A stretch of 64,000 nt of DNA from Spirosoma sp. KUDC1026 (GTDB lineage Bacteria; Bacteroidota; Bacteroidia; Cytophagales; Spirosomataceae), in contig NZ_CP056032.1 of assembly GCF_013375035.1 (NCBI RefSeq), positions 4,524,001 to 4,588,000 on the forward strand, given 5' to 3'. A program made the position numbers and the translations under genes. A model generated the notes under the pieces. That model did no database searches. It was not told the DNA's origin and saw only the letters and a list, made by a program, of their open reading frames with translations. Shown here piece after piece: positions 35,799 through 44,859 of the stretch; positions within the stretch are counted from its first letter, which is position 1; every line of letters starts with the position of its first letter.

Positions 35799-37331
35799 CT
35801 ATTTCACCATCTCCCCCACAATCTTAGCCGACAGTAGGCAAAGTGGGATGCCGCCACCGGGGTGAACGCTGCCGCCGACGAAATAGAGGTTTTCGAACTG
35901 ATGGGAGAAATTGGCGTGGCGCAGGAAGGCGGCAAATCGGTTGTTGGAACTGTTACCGTATAGGGCACCCTGCGACGAAGCCGTACGGGCTTCAATACTA
36001 CGCGGGTCCAGAATTGATTCGGTTTCGATCAGTGCCGCTACGTCGACGCCCAGCACGCGGCTCAGTTTGCGAATAACGTTTTCCCGCGCCCGGCTTATGA
36101 TCGAATCCCATTCCTGACCGGTGTTATTGGGTACGTTGAGCAGAATAAACCAGTTTTCCCCCGCAGGCGGTGCATCATTGGGGTTATGCTTCGACGTAAT
36201 GTTCAGGTAAATCGTCGGATCGTCGGACAGGCTGGCCGCATGGCCGTTTTTACCAAAGAGCTGATCAAATTCGGTTCGGTAGTCGCTGCTAAAAAAAATG
36301 TTATGCAGCCCCAGTTCGGCAAACTGCTTCTTGATGCCCCAGTAAAAAATAAGGCCCGAGCTGGATTTAGGCTGACGCAGGATACGCTCCGGCTGGCGAG
36401 CGGCAGGGAGTAATTTTCGGAACGTATTGACTACATCCATGTTAGACACGACGAGATCAGCCGGAAACGTGAAAGAAGCGGGCTGATGCCCTTCCTCCTC
36501 TCCTCCTTTTCTTCTTTCTTCCTGTTCGCCCCTTACCCCCTCAACCTTTTTTCCCTTGGTTTCAATGGCCGTAATGCGCGTGTTATAGTGAAACCGAACG
36601 CCCAGATCTTCAGCCAGTTTCACCAGCGCGTTCGTTATACCAATCATACCTTCTGCGGGGAAAAACGCGCCGATGTTATATTCCAGATGCGGAATAATGT
36701 TCATCGTGGCCGGTGTCTGGTACGGGTCGGAGCCGTTATACGTAGCGTACCGGTTGAACAGCTGCACGAGTTTAGCGTGGCGAAACCGACGCTCGTTGGC
36801 CTTGTTCATGGTTCCGAAAACGCCCAGTCTCGGCAGATTCAGGTAGCCCCGAAAGGCATCCTGATTAAACCAGGTCGACAGCTTATGCAGCGACCGGTGC
36901 AGAAACAGCTTTTCCGTTACGTCGTATTTAAGAGCGCTGTCAGCCAGGTGCTGGTGCAGATGCTCGGCGGGTTCGCCCAGCACAGCTTCTACCTCCTGCC
37001 CAAACCGATCGTGATCGGCCCAGGCGGTTAACCGCGTTCCGTCATCCCAAAAATAGCGGCAGGTTTCGTCCAGCTTCTGGTACGTAAAATAGTGAGCCGG
37101 ATCGCGGTTGGCCAATCGGAACAGTTCGTCAACCAGATGCGGCATGGTAAACAGCGAAGGTCCCGCGTCGAAGCGATACGTATGCCCGTTGGCCTTCTGT
37201 TCAAAACTGGACAGTTTTCCGCCGGGATACGCATTGCCCTCGAATACATCGACCTGGTATCCTTTCATAACCAGTCGAATGGCGGTAGCGATACCTGCCA
37301 CACCTGCCCCAATAACTGCAGCCTGTTTCAC
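35799..37331 (-). CDS. CrtI/CrtD-type carotenoid desaturase
   Basis: A 510-residue FAD-dependent amine-oxidase-fold enzyme. The N-terminal dinucleotide motif is AAVIGAGVAGIATAIRL, followed by YPGGKLSSFE and FDAGPSLFTMP. The C-terminal FAD motif is YFVGGSVHPGGGIPLCLLSAK. It best fits phytoene desaturase or 1-hydroxycarotenoid 3,4-desaturase, which gives the pink/orange pigments common in Cytophagales, but no other crt genes are nearby. An Arg/Glu/Gly-rich stretch (GVRGEQEERRKGGEEEGH near 270-287) is encoded by a purine-rich tract and looks like an insertion. It lies 12 bases after the lipoprotein gene and is probably co-transcribed with it. Confidence 0.88.
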   Translation of the reverse strand: MKQAAVIGAGVAGIATAIRLVMKGYQVDVFEGNAYPGGKLSSFEQKANGHTYRFDAGPSLFTMPHLVDELFRLANRDPAHYFTYQKLDETCRYFWDDGTRLTAWADHDRFGQEVEAVLGEPAEHLHQHLADSALKYDVTEKLFLHRSLHKLSTWFNQDAFRGYLNLPRLGVFGTMNKANERRFRHAKLVQLFNRYATYNGSDPYQTPATMNIIPHLEYNIGAFFPAEGMIGITNALVKLAEDLGVRFHYNTRITAIETKGKKVEGVRGEQEERRKGGEEEGHQPASFTFPADLVVSNMDVVNTFRKLLPAARQPERILRQPKSSSGLIFYWGIKKQFAELGLHNIFFSSDYRTEFDQLFGKNGHAASLSDDPTIYLNITSKHNPNDAPPAGENWFILLNVPNNTGQEWDSIISRARENVIRKLSRVLGVDVAALIETESILDPRSIEARTASSQGALYGNSSNNRFAAFLRHANFSHQFENLYFVGGSVHPGGGIPLCLLSAKIVGEMVK

Positions 37332-37343
37332 TACGTAACGGGA

Positions 37344-38213
37344 TTACTGACGAGCGTAATAATACAGATTGACGGTCGCGTCGCCCCGTTTTTCACTGAG
37401 GGTGAAATACCCCTTTGCTTCCTTGTCGAAGCAGATGGCTTCCCCCTGCGGCTCCAGGCGATACGGCAACTGCCGGTTCGAGTTACGCTGCATAGCGTCT
37501 CCAACGGTCTGACCGGCGTTACGTTTCCAGTAAAAAATCTGGGTATAGGTCCGGACCAGAATTTCGGTACCATCGGGAGAGATGGCAGCACCGGTCGCAA
37601 AGGTCAGCGGTAGTTCACCCAGTAATTCAGCCACTGTAACTTCGTTTATGTTCTGCGGGTACGGCAGGCGGTACAGGCGGCTGTTGTTTTCGCGCTTGGT
37701 TACGATAAAGATGTCGCTCGTTTGCGGATCCACAAACATAGCTTCGGCATCACGGGGGCCATCAGGGTACCGGAAGTTGATTCGTTCAATCTGTGTAACG
37801 GGTGTTTGCAGGTTAGCCGGTTCGGGCATACGATAGATCTGCGAGATTACATTCTGGGAGTTATTATCGCCGATATCGCCAATGTACAGGTAGTTTACGC
37901 CAGCCTGCGGTCCGGGGCCGATTGAGAGTTCTTCCCAGTCCCGGTTAGCGTAGGTAGGAACGTTAACCCGTCCTTTTATAGTCCCGTCGTAGCCCAGCAG
38001 CACCAGTTGCGCCGCGTTTCCGCTATCTTCCTGCACCCAGAGATTACCGGGCATACTACGGCTGTCGACCATACCGGACGCTTCGTCAATCTGGCCGGGG
38101 GTAATGGGGGTTGCTGTTGGCTCTGACGAAAACTGAGCGTTAAAAACGCTATCGACTTCAAGTTTACAGGAAGCTGTCGCCAGCAGGCCAATCAACAGAA
38201 CAAGGGTACGCAT
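37344..38213 (-). CDS. Putative beta-propeller lipoprotein
   Basis: A 289-residue exported protein. MRTLVLLIGLLATASCKLE has a short signal with a Cys at about 16 that fits a relaxed lipobox. The mature part has repeated strand motifs (GQIDEASGMVDSRSM, NLWVQEDSGNAAQLVLLG, RDWEELSIGPG, YIGDIGDNN, DAEAMFVDPQTSDIFIVTK, QGEAICFDKEAKGYFTLSE), consistent with a propeller. Members of this type are annotated as hypothetical. It is the first gene before the desaturase. A lipoprotein further on (54986-56095) has a similar style but no clear homology. Confidence 0.7.
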   Translation of the reverse strand: MRTLVLLIGLLATASCKLEVDSVFNAQFSSEPTATPITPGQIDEASGMVDSRSMPGNLWVQEDSGNAAQLVLLGYDGTIKGRVNVPTYANRDWEELSIGPGPQAGVNYLYIGDIGDNNSQNVISQIYRMPEPANLQTPVTQIERINFRYPDGPRDAEAMFVDPQTSDIFIVTKRENNSRLYRLPYPQNINEVTVAELLGELPLTFATGAAISPDGTEILVRTYTQIFYWKRNAGQTVGDAMQRNSNRQLPYRLEPQGEAICFDKEAKGYFTLSEKRGDATVNLYYYARQ

Positions 38214-38551
38214 GAAAACTAGTTGGTTAATTCCACCGTCAAAGTAACGAAACAGCCAGTGAAAAATGATGAATAAAGCCTGAATAAGCTATTAACGAGC
38301 CAGCAAACGTCTTGTTGGACAAATTCATTCTCCGATTGCCGTACTGATTCCTCCCTGCAAGAACGCCTATTCAGAAGAAACTGGTAAACGAGCAGCAAAA
38401 TCGTTACGATACGTTCGACTGCCTCTTTTTCATTTTTCTTTGGATAAAAGTGACTTTAACCGTATACTATTGGCTTTAACAAATAAAAACATCCATCATT
38501 ACCTGTTCTGGTGTAATTTTAGACCTGATCTAGTCTCAACCTCCTAACTTC
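38214..38551 (+). other. 338-base upstream region between divergent genes
   Basis: An AT-rich gap holding promoters for the lipoprotein-desaturase pair (minus) and the S9 peptidase (plus). TTACTTTG on the minus strand about 30 bases before the lipoprotein ATG, and TAATTTTA at 38514-38521 before the peptidase, each resemble TAnnTTTG with one mismatch. No gene or RNA is recognised. Confidence 0.4.
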
Positions 38552-41089
38552 ATGAACCAACTCTCTGCTGCTGACCGGTCAACATTCGTCCGGCGGGGCT
38601 TATCCTGGTTGAACCCTGTCTGTGGAATCGCGCTGGCAATGACCCTGTCTGTAGGTGCACACGCCCAGGATGCCACCGGGTATCAAACGCCCCCCAAAGC
38701 CCTGGCCGATCTGGTCACCCTGCCCCCCACGCCAACGATCAGCGTATCGGACAAAGGCGACCTGATGCTGATTATGGAACAGGCTGGTGCGCCCGACATC
38801 GCCGAACTGGCCCAGCCCGAACTTAAGCTGGCAGGGCTGCGACTCAATCCAGCCAACAACGGTCCGAGCCGGATGCGCTACATCACCAACCTGAAACTCA
38901 AAAAAGTAGCTTCAACGCAGGACGAGATGCCCCTGACGGGCCTACCCGCCAAGCCGCTCATCAGCTATGTGCAGTGGTCGCCCGATTACACGAAAATCGC
39001 TTTTGCCCACTCGACCGACGAGCACATTGAACTGTACGTCGCCGACGTAGCCACGGCTAAAGCGCAGCGCGTTGGTACGGTTTACCTGAACGCCACGATG
39101 GGAATGCCATTCCGGTGGCTGTCTGACAGCAAGAGCGTGATCGCCCGCATCGTACCTACCGGTCGTGGAGCGGCCCCCGAAATCAGCCGCGTACCATCCG
39201 GACCAACCACCCAGGCCAACGTCAGCGGTCAGCGCGGACAGGCACCAACGTACCAGGATCTGCTCAAAAGCCCCTCCGACGAAAAGCAGTTTGCTTATTA
39301 CACGACCTCGCAGGTCGTGCGGCTGGGACTCGATGGCCAGATGACGAACATTGGTCAGGCGGGCATTATCGCGTCGGCAGATCCCTCACCGGATGGAAAA
39401 TACGTCATGGTCGAAACAGTACATACGCCGTTTTCGTATCTCGTACCAGTAGGCCGTTTCCCACTCCGCACCGACATTTTTGCTACGGGCGGCTCGCTGG
39501 TAAAAACACTGAACGATGGTCCGCTTCAGGAAACGGTAGCCTACAGCGCCGACGGTGCTCCAACCGGTCCTCGTAACTACAACTGGCGGGCCGACGTACC
39601 GGCGTCGGTGTATTATACCGAAGCGCAGGACAAAGGCGATCCGAAGGTGAAGGCCGATATTCGGGACAAAGTATTCATGGTCGAAGCGCCCTTCAGCGGT
39701 CAGCCCAAAGAGATTTATGCCGCTCAGTACCGTTTCGGTGGATTCGAGTGGGGTAACGCCACGATGGCCCTGGCCAGCGAACGCTGGTGGCAGAGCCGCA
39801 AGAGCCTGACCAAAACGGTCGATCCAACGAACTGGCAGACGGCGGTTCTGTTCGACCGCTCGTACGAAGATCGCTACAGCAACCCCGGCCAGCCCGACAC
39901 CCGGCATAATGAGTATGGCTACGAAGTTCTGAATCTGCTGCCCAACAACGAGATTCTGATGCTGAACGCCCAGGGGGCCTCACCCGAAGGCGACCGGCCC
40001 TTCGTGAGCCTGCTCAATCTGAAAACCAAGAAAACAACTGAACTGTGGCGGTCGCAGGCTCCCTATTTCGAGCGGCCGCTTGCCGTACTGGACGCGGCTA
40101 AGCGGTCGATCATGATCACCCGCGAAACGCCCGACGAAAGTCCGAACTACTACGTAGCGAACCTGATGGCGAAGGGCAAAAAAGCCGCAGCGCCGGTACA
40201 GGTTACGTTCTTCCCGCATCCATACCCGCAGCTGAAAGGTATTCAAAAGCAGCAGCTTCGCTACAAACGCCCGGATGGCGTCGATCTGACCGCTACGCTT
40301 TACCTGCCTGCAGGTTACAAGAAAGAGCAGGGGCCACTGCCTACGTTCCTGTGGGCGTATCCGGCCGAGTTCAAGAGCAAGGATGCCGCCAGCCAGGTAT
40401 CGGGTTCGCCTTACCAGTTTAACCGGATCAGCTACTGGGGCGCGGCTGCCTTCGTCACAATGGGCTACGCTATTCTGGACAACGCCAGCATCCCTATTGT
40501 AGGTGAGGGCGATAAAGAGCCAAACGATACGTACGTACAGCAACTGGTATCGAGCGCAAAAGCCGCCATTGACGAAGGGGTTCGGTTGGGCGTTGTTGAC
40601 TCCAGCCGCGTGGGCGTGGGTGGTCACTCGTACGGCGCGTTCATGACAGCCAACCTGCTGACGCACAGCAATCTATTCAAAGCGGGTATTGCCCGGAGTG
40701 GTGCCTACAACCGGACGCTGACGCCATTCGGTTTCCAGAACGAACAACGGACCTACTGGCAGGCACCCGACGTCTACAACACGATGTCGCCGTTCCAGAA
40801 CGCGAACAAAGTAAAAACACCAATCCTGCTGGTTCACGGGGAAGCCGATAACAACACCGGTACGTTCCCGATCCAGTCGGAGCGTTACTATAACGCTCTG
40901 AAAAGCTTCGGCGTAACGAGCAAACTGGTGTTCCTGCCGTACGAAAGCCACGGCTACACCGCCAAGGAATCATTACTCCACATGCTGTGGGAAATGAACG
41001 GCTGGCTGGATGCCTATGTCAAGAATCCAAAACCAACGCCAACGGCTCAACCGGCTAACAAAGCAGGTAAGCTGGGCAGCGGCAAGTAA
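38552..41089 (+). CDS. Exported S9 family peptidase (glutamyl-endopeptidase-like)
   Basis: An 845-residue serine peptidase of the prolyl oligopeptidase clan. A long N-terminus carries a signal segment (CGIALAMTLSVGAHAQ), then a beta-propeller region to about 560 and an alpha/beta-hydrolase domain. The catalytic triad is Ser near 693 in GGHSYGAFMTA, Asp in HGEADNNTGTF near 766 and His in YESHGYTAKES near 799. NNTG and SHGY are typical of the plant-chloroplast-type glutamyl endopeptidase subgroup (S9D), but cleavage specificity is not proven. A terminator follows. Confidence 0.92.
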   Translation: MNQLSAADRSTFVRRGLSWLNPVCGIALAMTLSVGAHAQDATGYQTPPKALADLVTLPPTPTISVSDKGDLMLIMEQAGAPDIAELAQPELKLAGLRLNPANNGPSRMRYITNLKLKKVASTQDEMPLTGLPAKPLISYVQWSPDYTKIAFAHSTDEHIELYVADVATAKAQRVGTVYLNATMGMPFRWLSDSKSVIARIVPTGRGAAPEISRVPSGPTTQANVSGQRGQAPTYQDLLKSPSDEKQFAYYTTSQVVRLGLDGQMTNIGQAGIIASADPSPDGKYVMVETVHTPFSYLVPVGRFPLRTDIFATGGSLVKTLNDGPLQETVAYSADGAPTGPRNYNWRADVPASVYYTEAQDKGDPKVKADIRDKVFMVEAPFSGQPKEIYAAQYRFGGFEWGNATMALASERWWQSRKSLTKTVDPTNWQTAVLFDRSYEDRYSNPGQPDTRHNEYGYEVLNLLPNNEILMLNAQGASPEGDRPFVSLLNLKTKKTTELWRSQAPYFERPLAVLDAAKRSIMITRETPDESPNYYVANLMAKGKKAAAPVQVTFFPHPYPQLKGIQKQQLRYKRPDGVDLTATLYLPAGYKKEQGPLPTFLWAYPAEFKSKDAASQVSGSPYQFNRISYWGAAAFVTMGYAILDNASIPIVGEGDKEPNDTYVQQLVSSAKAAIDEGVRLGVVDSSRVGVGGHSYGAFMTANLLTHSNLFKAGIARSGAYNRTLTPFGFQNEQRTYWQAPDVYNTMSPFQNANKVKTPILLVHGEADNNTGTFPIQSERYYNALKSFGVTSKLVFLPYESHGYTAKESLLHMLWEMNGWLDAYVKNPKPTPTAQPANKAGKLGSGK

Positions 41090-41114
41090 ACTTCTTTGCT
41101 GTAACACAACAATG

Positions 41115-41151
41115 AAAAGGCTCCCTGTCTCTACGACGGGGAGCCTTTTCG
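41115..41151 (+). terminator. Intrinsic terminator after the S9 gene
   Basis: AAAAGGCTCCC pairs with GGGAGCCTTTT, with TCGTTTTG following, 25 bases past the stop codon. Confidence 0.75.
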
Positions 41152-41210
41152 TTTTGCCTCGTCTATACGCACTAAGCAAGGTTATCAGCTTTGCCATAGA
41201 TGTCGGCTAC

Positions 41211-41768
41211 TTAATACTTCATATAGGGCACCTTTTCTGACTGGTAGGCTAGCCCACGACGTAGCCAAAGTAACTTACCATCCCTCACCTTGAACCGCCA
41301 TATTTTAGGGTCATGCGTTATTACTGTTAACATAACTTCATTAGGAACATCTGTTGGCGTTTCTTCTCTACCATCTGGTAGGCGAGATCGTAAAAATTGG
41401 TTAATCTGACTTACTTTGCCCGTATCGATTGAAGTCAGCACATCTTCAAGACCCGTGTAAAATAGTAGTGTATGCCCTTTCCAACTGCCGAAAGTAGATG
41501 TTGGGTTATCCTTGATTTCATCATACAAGGCGAAATCATGGAGTGTGTAGGTGTAATCACTGTCATAGCGCTCCAGGAAGACAGCAAGAATAAGTGATTT
41601 CGATCTTTCCCCTTTCAAATACTCGCTCAGCACGCTTTCAAAGACCTTATCTTTAATGACAATAGGTGGCAGCGTTGCTGTTTGGGTTTGAGCAGAAACA
41701 TCAGATGCATAGCTGATACCCAGCAGGCAGAGCGCCCAGATGGCAAGATGAGTACGGGTAGATACCAT
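41211..41768 (-). CDS. Exported hypothetical protein
   Basis: A 185-residue protein with a signal peptide (MVSTRTHLAIWALCLLGISYASDVSA). The mature part has a helix (VFESVLSEYLKGERSKS) followed by alternating strands (LILAVFLERYDSDYTYTLHD, GHTLLFYTGLEDVL, VMLTVITHDPKIWRFKV). No known domain is recognised. It is preceded upstream by truA, but about 115 bases apart. Its local composition is more AT-rich than its neighbours. Confidence 0.65.
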   Translation of the reverse strand: MVSTRTHLAIWALCLLGISYASDVSAQTQTATLPPIVIKDKVFESVLSEYLKGERSKSLILAVFLERYDSDYTYTLHDFALYDEIKDNPTSTFGSWKGHTLLFYTGLEDVLTSIDTGKVSQINQFLRSRLPDGREETPTDVPNEVMLTVITHDPKIWRFKVRDGKLLWLRRGLAYQSEKVPYMKY

Positions 41769-41883
41769 TTGATTGGGTTTGTAACATTCAGTTCTTCTAT
41801 TTCCGTAATCAATGATGCAGGACGAGTCGGTTTAGCACATAATCATCTATAAAATCCTGGTTGATTGGTGCCTATGCTCTTTG

Positions 41884-42648
41884 CTAGTCGTTAGGCCGGT
41901 TTACTAGCACCCCTTCGGGATAGCCAACTTCCGTCAGATACAGCCCATTAGCGGGAGCCGGGCGACCAAGCAATGTCCGATCGCGGGCCTGAATGAGCTG
42001 ATCGAACTGGTCCAGGCTCATACGCCCCTGCCCTATCTCGACCATCGCCCCGACAATCGTGCGGACCATGCCCCAGAGAAACCGATTGGCTTTAATGTGG
42101 AATGTAATCTGGTCAGCGTTTTTCCGCTCCCAATAAGCAAACGCAAGCTGGCAACGGAAGTGTGTTACGTTAGCGCGAACCTTGCTGAAGCTTTTAAAAT
42201 CAGTGTATTTCAGCAGAATCTGACAAGCTTCGTTCATGAGCCTGTCATCCAGCTGCGGCTGAAAATAATAGGTCAGACCCGGCGCAAATACGTCTTTCTG
42301 CCGCGAAATGTGGTACTGATAATAGCGCGAGATGGCCGAGTAGCGGGCGTGGTCCTCGTCCCGAACGGGAAAGATACTGTGGATACCAATGTCGTCGGGT
42401 AGAATGCAGTTGAGCGAATGAATCATCGACTCCGACGTATTGATTTCGGCAGGCACGTCAAAGTGCGCGAACTGTTGGGCGGCATGAACCCCCGCATCCG
42501 TACGGCCGCTGCCAATCACAAAAACAGGCTGCTGAAATCGCTGCGTCAGGGCTGCTTCCAGCGTAGTCTGCACACTGATTCCGTTCGCCTGCGTCTGCCA
42601 GCCATGGTAAGCGCCCCCCCGGTACGATAACTCAATAAAATAACGCAT
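41884..42648 (-). CDS. truA: tRNA pseudouridine(38-40) synthase TruA
   Basis: A 254-residue enzyme that makes pseudouridine at tRNA positions 38-40. Seen: MRYFIELSYRGGAYHGWQTQ at the N-terminus, the catalytic Asp51 in GSGRTDAGVHA, and FLWGMVRTIVGAMVEIGQG near the C-terminus. The ATG at 42648 is the start; an upstream TTG would add only three residues. CACTTTTG on the minus strand, a near match to the -7 consensus, ends 6 bases before the ATG, so the mRNA may be almost leaderless. Confidence 0.96.
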   Translation of the reverse strand: MRYFIELSYRGGAYHGWQTQANGISVQTTLEAALTQRFQQPVFVIGSGRTDAGVHAAQQFAHFDVPAEINTSESMIHSLNCILPDDIGIHSIFPVRDEDHARYSAISRYYQYHISRQKDVFAPGLTYYFQPQLDDRLMNEACQILLKYTDFKSFSKVRANVTHFRCQLAFAYWERKNADQITFHIKANRFLWGMVRTIVGAMVEIGQGRMSLDQFDQLIQARDRTLLGRPAPANGLYLTEVGYPEGVLVNRPND

Positions 42649-42713
42649 GATAGACAAAAGTGGGCGGTTTTGCCGGATTGTCCACCATGCGTCTGGTCAG
42701 CTACCCGTTCGAA

Positions 42714-43646
42714 TCAATCAATCGAGATGGCAATTTTACTCACAAAATCACCCGCTTCCAGCAGGCGATGCGCCTGTTCCATCTGCTCCAGCGGAAACGT
42801 ACGGGCTACGTAAGATTTCAATTTCCCCTGTTCGACCAGCTCTTTCAGCGTCGTCAGATCAGCCGTGTTCGCTTCCATGGCAATTATTTTCATGCGGGGT
42901 TTCACCAGATCAACCAGCGTTGATAGGGTCCGGGAGAAACCTTCCGTATCAGGTTTGGTCGTGATCAGTAGGGCGTCTTCCTTCAAATGCGGCTCCACGT
43001 CCGACAGAATCAGCTTACCCGCCGTATCAAAAATCAGGTCGTACTGCTGATTGGCGGGCAGCGGTTTGTCATAATCCAGCACGGTGTCGCAGCCTAGTTC
43101 ATTAGCAGCTTCATTGTGCGCCGGGCTACAGGTGCCCGTTACGGTCGCGCCCATGTGTTTGGCCAGTTGCACCGCGGCACAACCAACGCCCCCCGTACAT
43201 CCATTGATCAGGACATGGCCGCCCGCTGTCAGATTTCCCTGTAGCAGAGCCTGATAGGCCGTCAGCGCCACCACGGGTAAGGCGGCCGCTTCGGCGAAGC
43301 TGATGGTTGCAGGCTTCAGCGCAACAACGTCTTCGTCAGCGGCTACTTCACTGGCGTAAGCAGCTCCATTCGTGGGTGGCACCGCTCCGTACACCTCATC
43401 GCCTGTTTTGAACCGCGTACTTCTTGACTCCAGCACAATCCCGCAGAAATCACTCCCGATAATCTGATCGCCGAACAGACCCGATGCGACCCGGAACGCC
43501 CCCGCCCGAATCATGGCGTCAACAGGGTTTACCGATGTAGCCCGGTTCCGAACCAGAATCTGGCCATCACTGATGGTTGGCGCGTTAAGCGTTTTTATCA
43601 CAAATTCACTGGGGTCACCGTAGTGTTCCAAAACTGCAGCTTTCAT
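42714..43646 (-). CDS. NADP-dependent MDR oxidoreductase (quinone reductase-like)
   Basis: A 310-residue medium-chain dehydrogenase/reductase without the structural zinc Cys cluster. The GroES-like N-terminal half is MKAAVLEHYGDPSEFVIKTL and GSDFCGIVLE; the Rossmann half has VLINGCTGGVGCAAVQLAKHMGATVTG. It resembles zinc-independent quinone oxidoreductases. The ATG before MKAAVLEHYG is chosen because this is the usual family start; 24 extra upstream residues do not fit. Substrate unknown. Confidence 0.9.
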   Translation of the reverse strand: MKAAVLEHYGDPSEFVIKTLNAPTISDGQILVRNRATSVNPVDAMIRAGAFRVASGLFGDQIIGSDFCGIVLESRSTRFKTGDEVYGAVPPTNGAAYASEVAADEDVVALKPATISFAEAAALPVVALTAYQALLQGNLTAGGHVLINGCTGGVGCAAVQLAKHMGATVTGTCSPAHNEAANELGCDTVLDYDKPLPANQQYDLIFDTAGKLILSDVEPHLKEDALLITTKPDTEGFSRTLSTLVDLVKPRMKIIAMEANTADLTTLKELVEQGKLKSYVARTFPLEQMEQAHRLLEAGDFVSKIAISID

Positions 43647-43762
43647 AACGTATCGAGTTAGTTTGACACGGCCGAACTCGTCGACCACCTGTCTCGGAGA
43701 ACTCCGTACAGCCAGCATTGTTACGGCTGTTTGACCAGATTACAACTTGGCGATTTATCCAA

Positions 43763-43806
43763 AAACAAAAATTCCATCCGGAACGCTTTTCTCCAGATGG
43801 AATTTT
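43763..43806 (-). terminator. Terminator after the GT2 gene
   Basis: On the minus strand AAAATTCCATC pairs with GATGGAATTTT and is followed by TGTTTTTGG, 35 bases past the GT2 stop codon. Confidence 0.75.
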
Positions 43807-43840
43807 ACACCTTACTTAATGAATATTTTCACATCAGGCC

Positions 43841-44620
43841 TCACTTGCTCAGTGGGCGCATAAACTGGATGTCGTAATTGTATTTAACTTGCCGATAGGT
43901 ATTCCGCACAATCTTAATGAACGGATTATGGCTGAGCATCCACCGGCTGCGCTGAACCGTACTCGGCTCGGCTACGTCGTTACGTTGGTCGAACAGTTCC
44001 TTAAAATCGTTGTAGAACAGCGCCCGGCCTTTATTCTGAAGAAACGAAACGCACATGCGGTACTCGGTCTTATCCACTTTCATGCCTTCCACGTAACGAC
44101 CAAACTTGGTCAGAAACGTGCTCCGGCGCAGGTGCGGGTGATCGCTGTACGCATAAATCTTATAATAATCCGGTTTCCAGCCCGAAAACTTTGTTTCCGA
44201 GAAGCCATCGCCGTAGGGCTTTAGATAGGGATAGGTCAGATAGGCGTAGAACCGCACGTAGTCCAGTCCCTGGTCCTTTTCCATATAACCCAGTGATTGC
44301 TCAAGGCGCTCTACAAAAGCAGGTTTCGGCACAAAGTCCTCCTGAATGTACAGGGTGTAGGGCGTCTTCACCGCATCCTGCCCTTTGTTAATATTGTTGC
44401 CGAGCCCCCGGTTTGTCGACGTTGTAACGAGCGTGAAGCCGTACTGCTGCTGCAGCTCGCGCAGCATCGTCTGGTGCTCGACTTTACTGCCGTCGTCCGA
44501 AACGACAATATCAGCAAATGTGCAATCCAGTTTCAGGAAAGCGATCAGCAACCGTTCCAGTGACTGACTGCGATTGTAGTGGGTAATTAACAGGGATACG
44601 TCCGGAAATCGAGTATGCAT
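43841..44620 (-). CDS. Glycosyltransferase family 2
   Basis: A 259-residue GT-A fold enzyme. Seen: VSLLITHYNRSQSLERLLIAF at the N-terminus, the nucleotide-site Asp-Asp in ADIVVSDDGSK, and YTLYIQEDFVPKPAF where the DxD-like metal motif is expected (QED). No membrane helix is present. It stands alone, not in a polysaccharide locus; acceptor unknown. Confidence 0.88.
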   Translation of the reverse strand: MHTRFPDVSLLITHYNRSQSLERLLIAFLKLDCTFADIVVSDDGSKVEHQTMLRELQQQYGFTLVTTSTNRGLGNNINKGQDAVKTPYTLYIQEDFVPKPAFVERLEQSLGYMEKDQGLDYVRFYAYLTYPYLKPYGDGFSETKFSGWKPDYYKIYAYSDHPHLRRSTFLTKFGRYVEGMKVDKTEYRMCVSFLQNKGRALFYNDFKELFDQRNDVAEPSTVQRSRWMLSHNPFIKIVRNTYRQVKYNYDIQFMRPLSK

Positions 44621-44786
44621 ACGAACGAAAGGATAAGAGGCTAGAAATACTCAGACATGACGGTTGTCTGACTTTTTCGTTATGACTCGATAACCCCCTG
44701 AAGGTGACAGGATACGTCGCCTTTTTACGTATACTTAATCCAGTCGGTTTACATCATGATCCATAAGTACCTTTCCGGGTGTAATA

Positions 44787-44827
44787 GAAATCCGGCAACC
44801 CACCTTTGTCGTGAATTGCCGGATTTC
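44787..44827 (-). terminator. Hairpin after the DUF6600 gene
   Basis: GAAATCCGGCAA pairs with TTGCCGGATTTC across a 17-nt loop, 33 bases past the stop codon. TATTA follows rather than a strong T-run. Confidence 0.55.
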
Positions 44828-44859
44828 TCTTTCCGCTGTAAATCTGGGTTCTACCTGGT

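Noticed and set aside
35799..38213. Idea of a carotenoid gene cluster around the desaturase
   Set aside because: The only neighbour in the operon is a propeller lipoprotein; no phytoene synthase, cyclase, ketolase or hydroxylase is encoded in the window.
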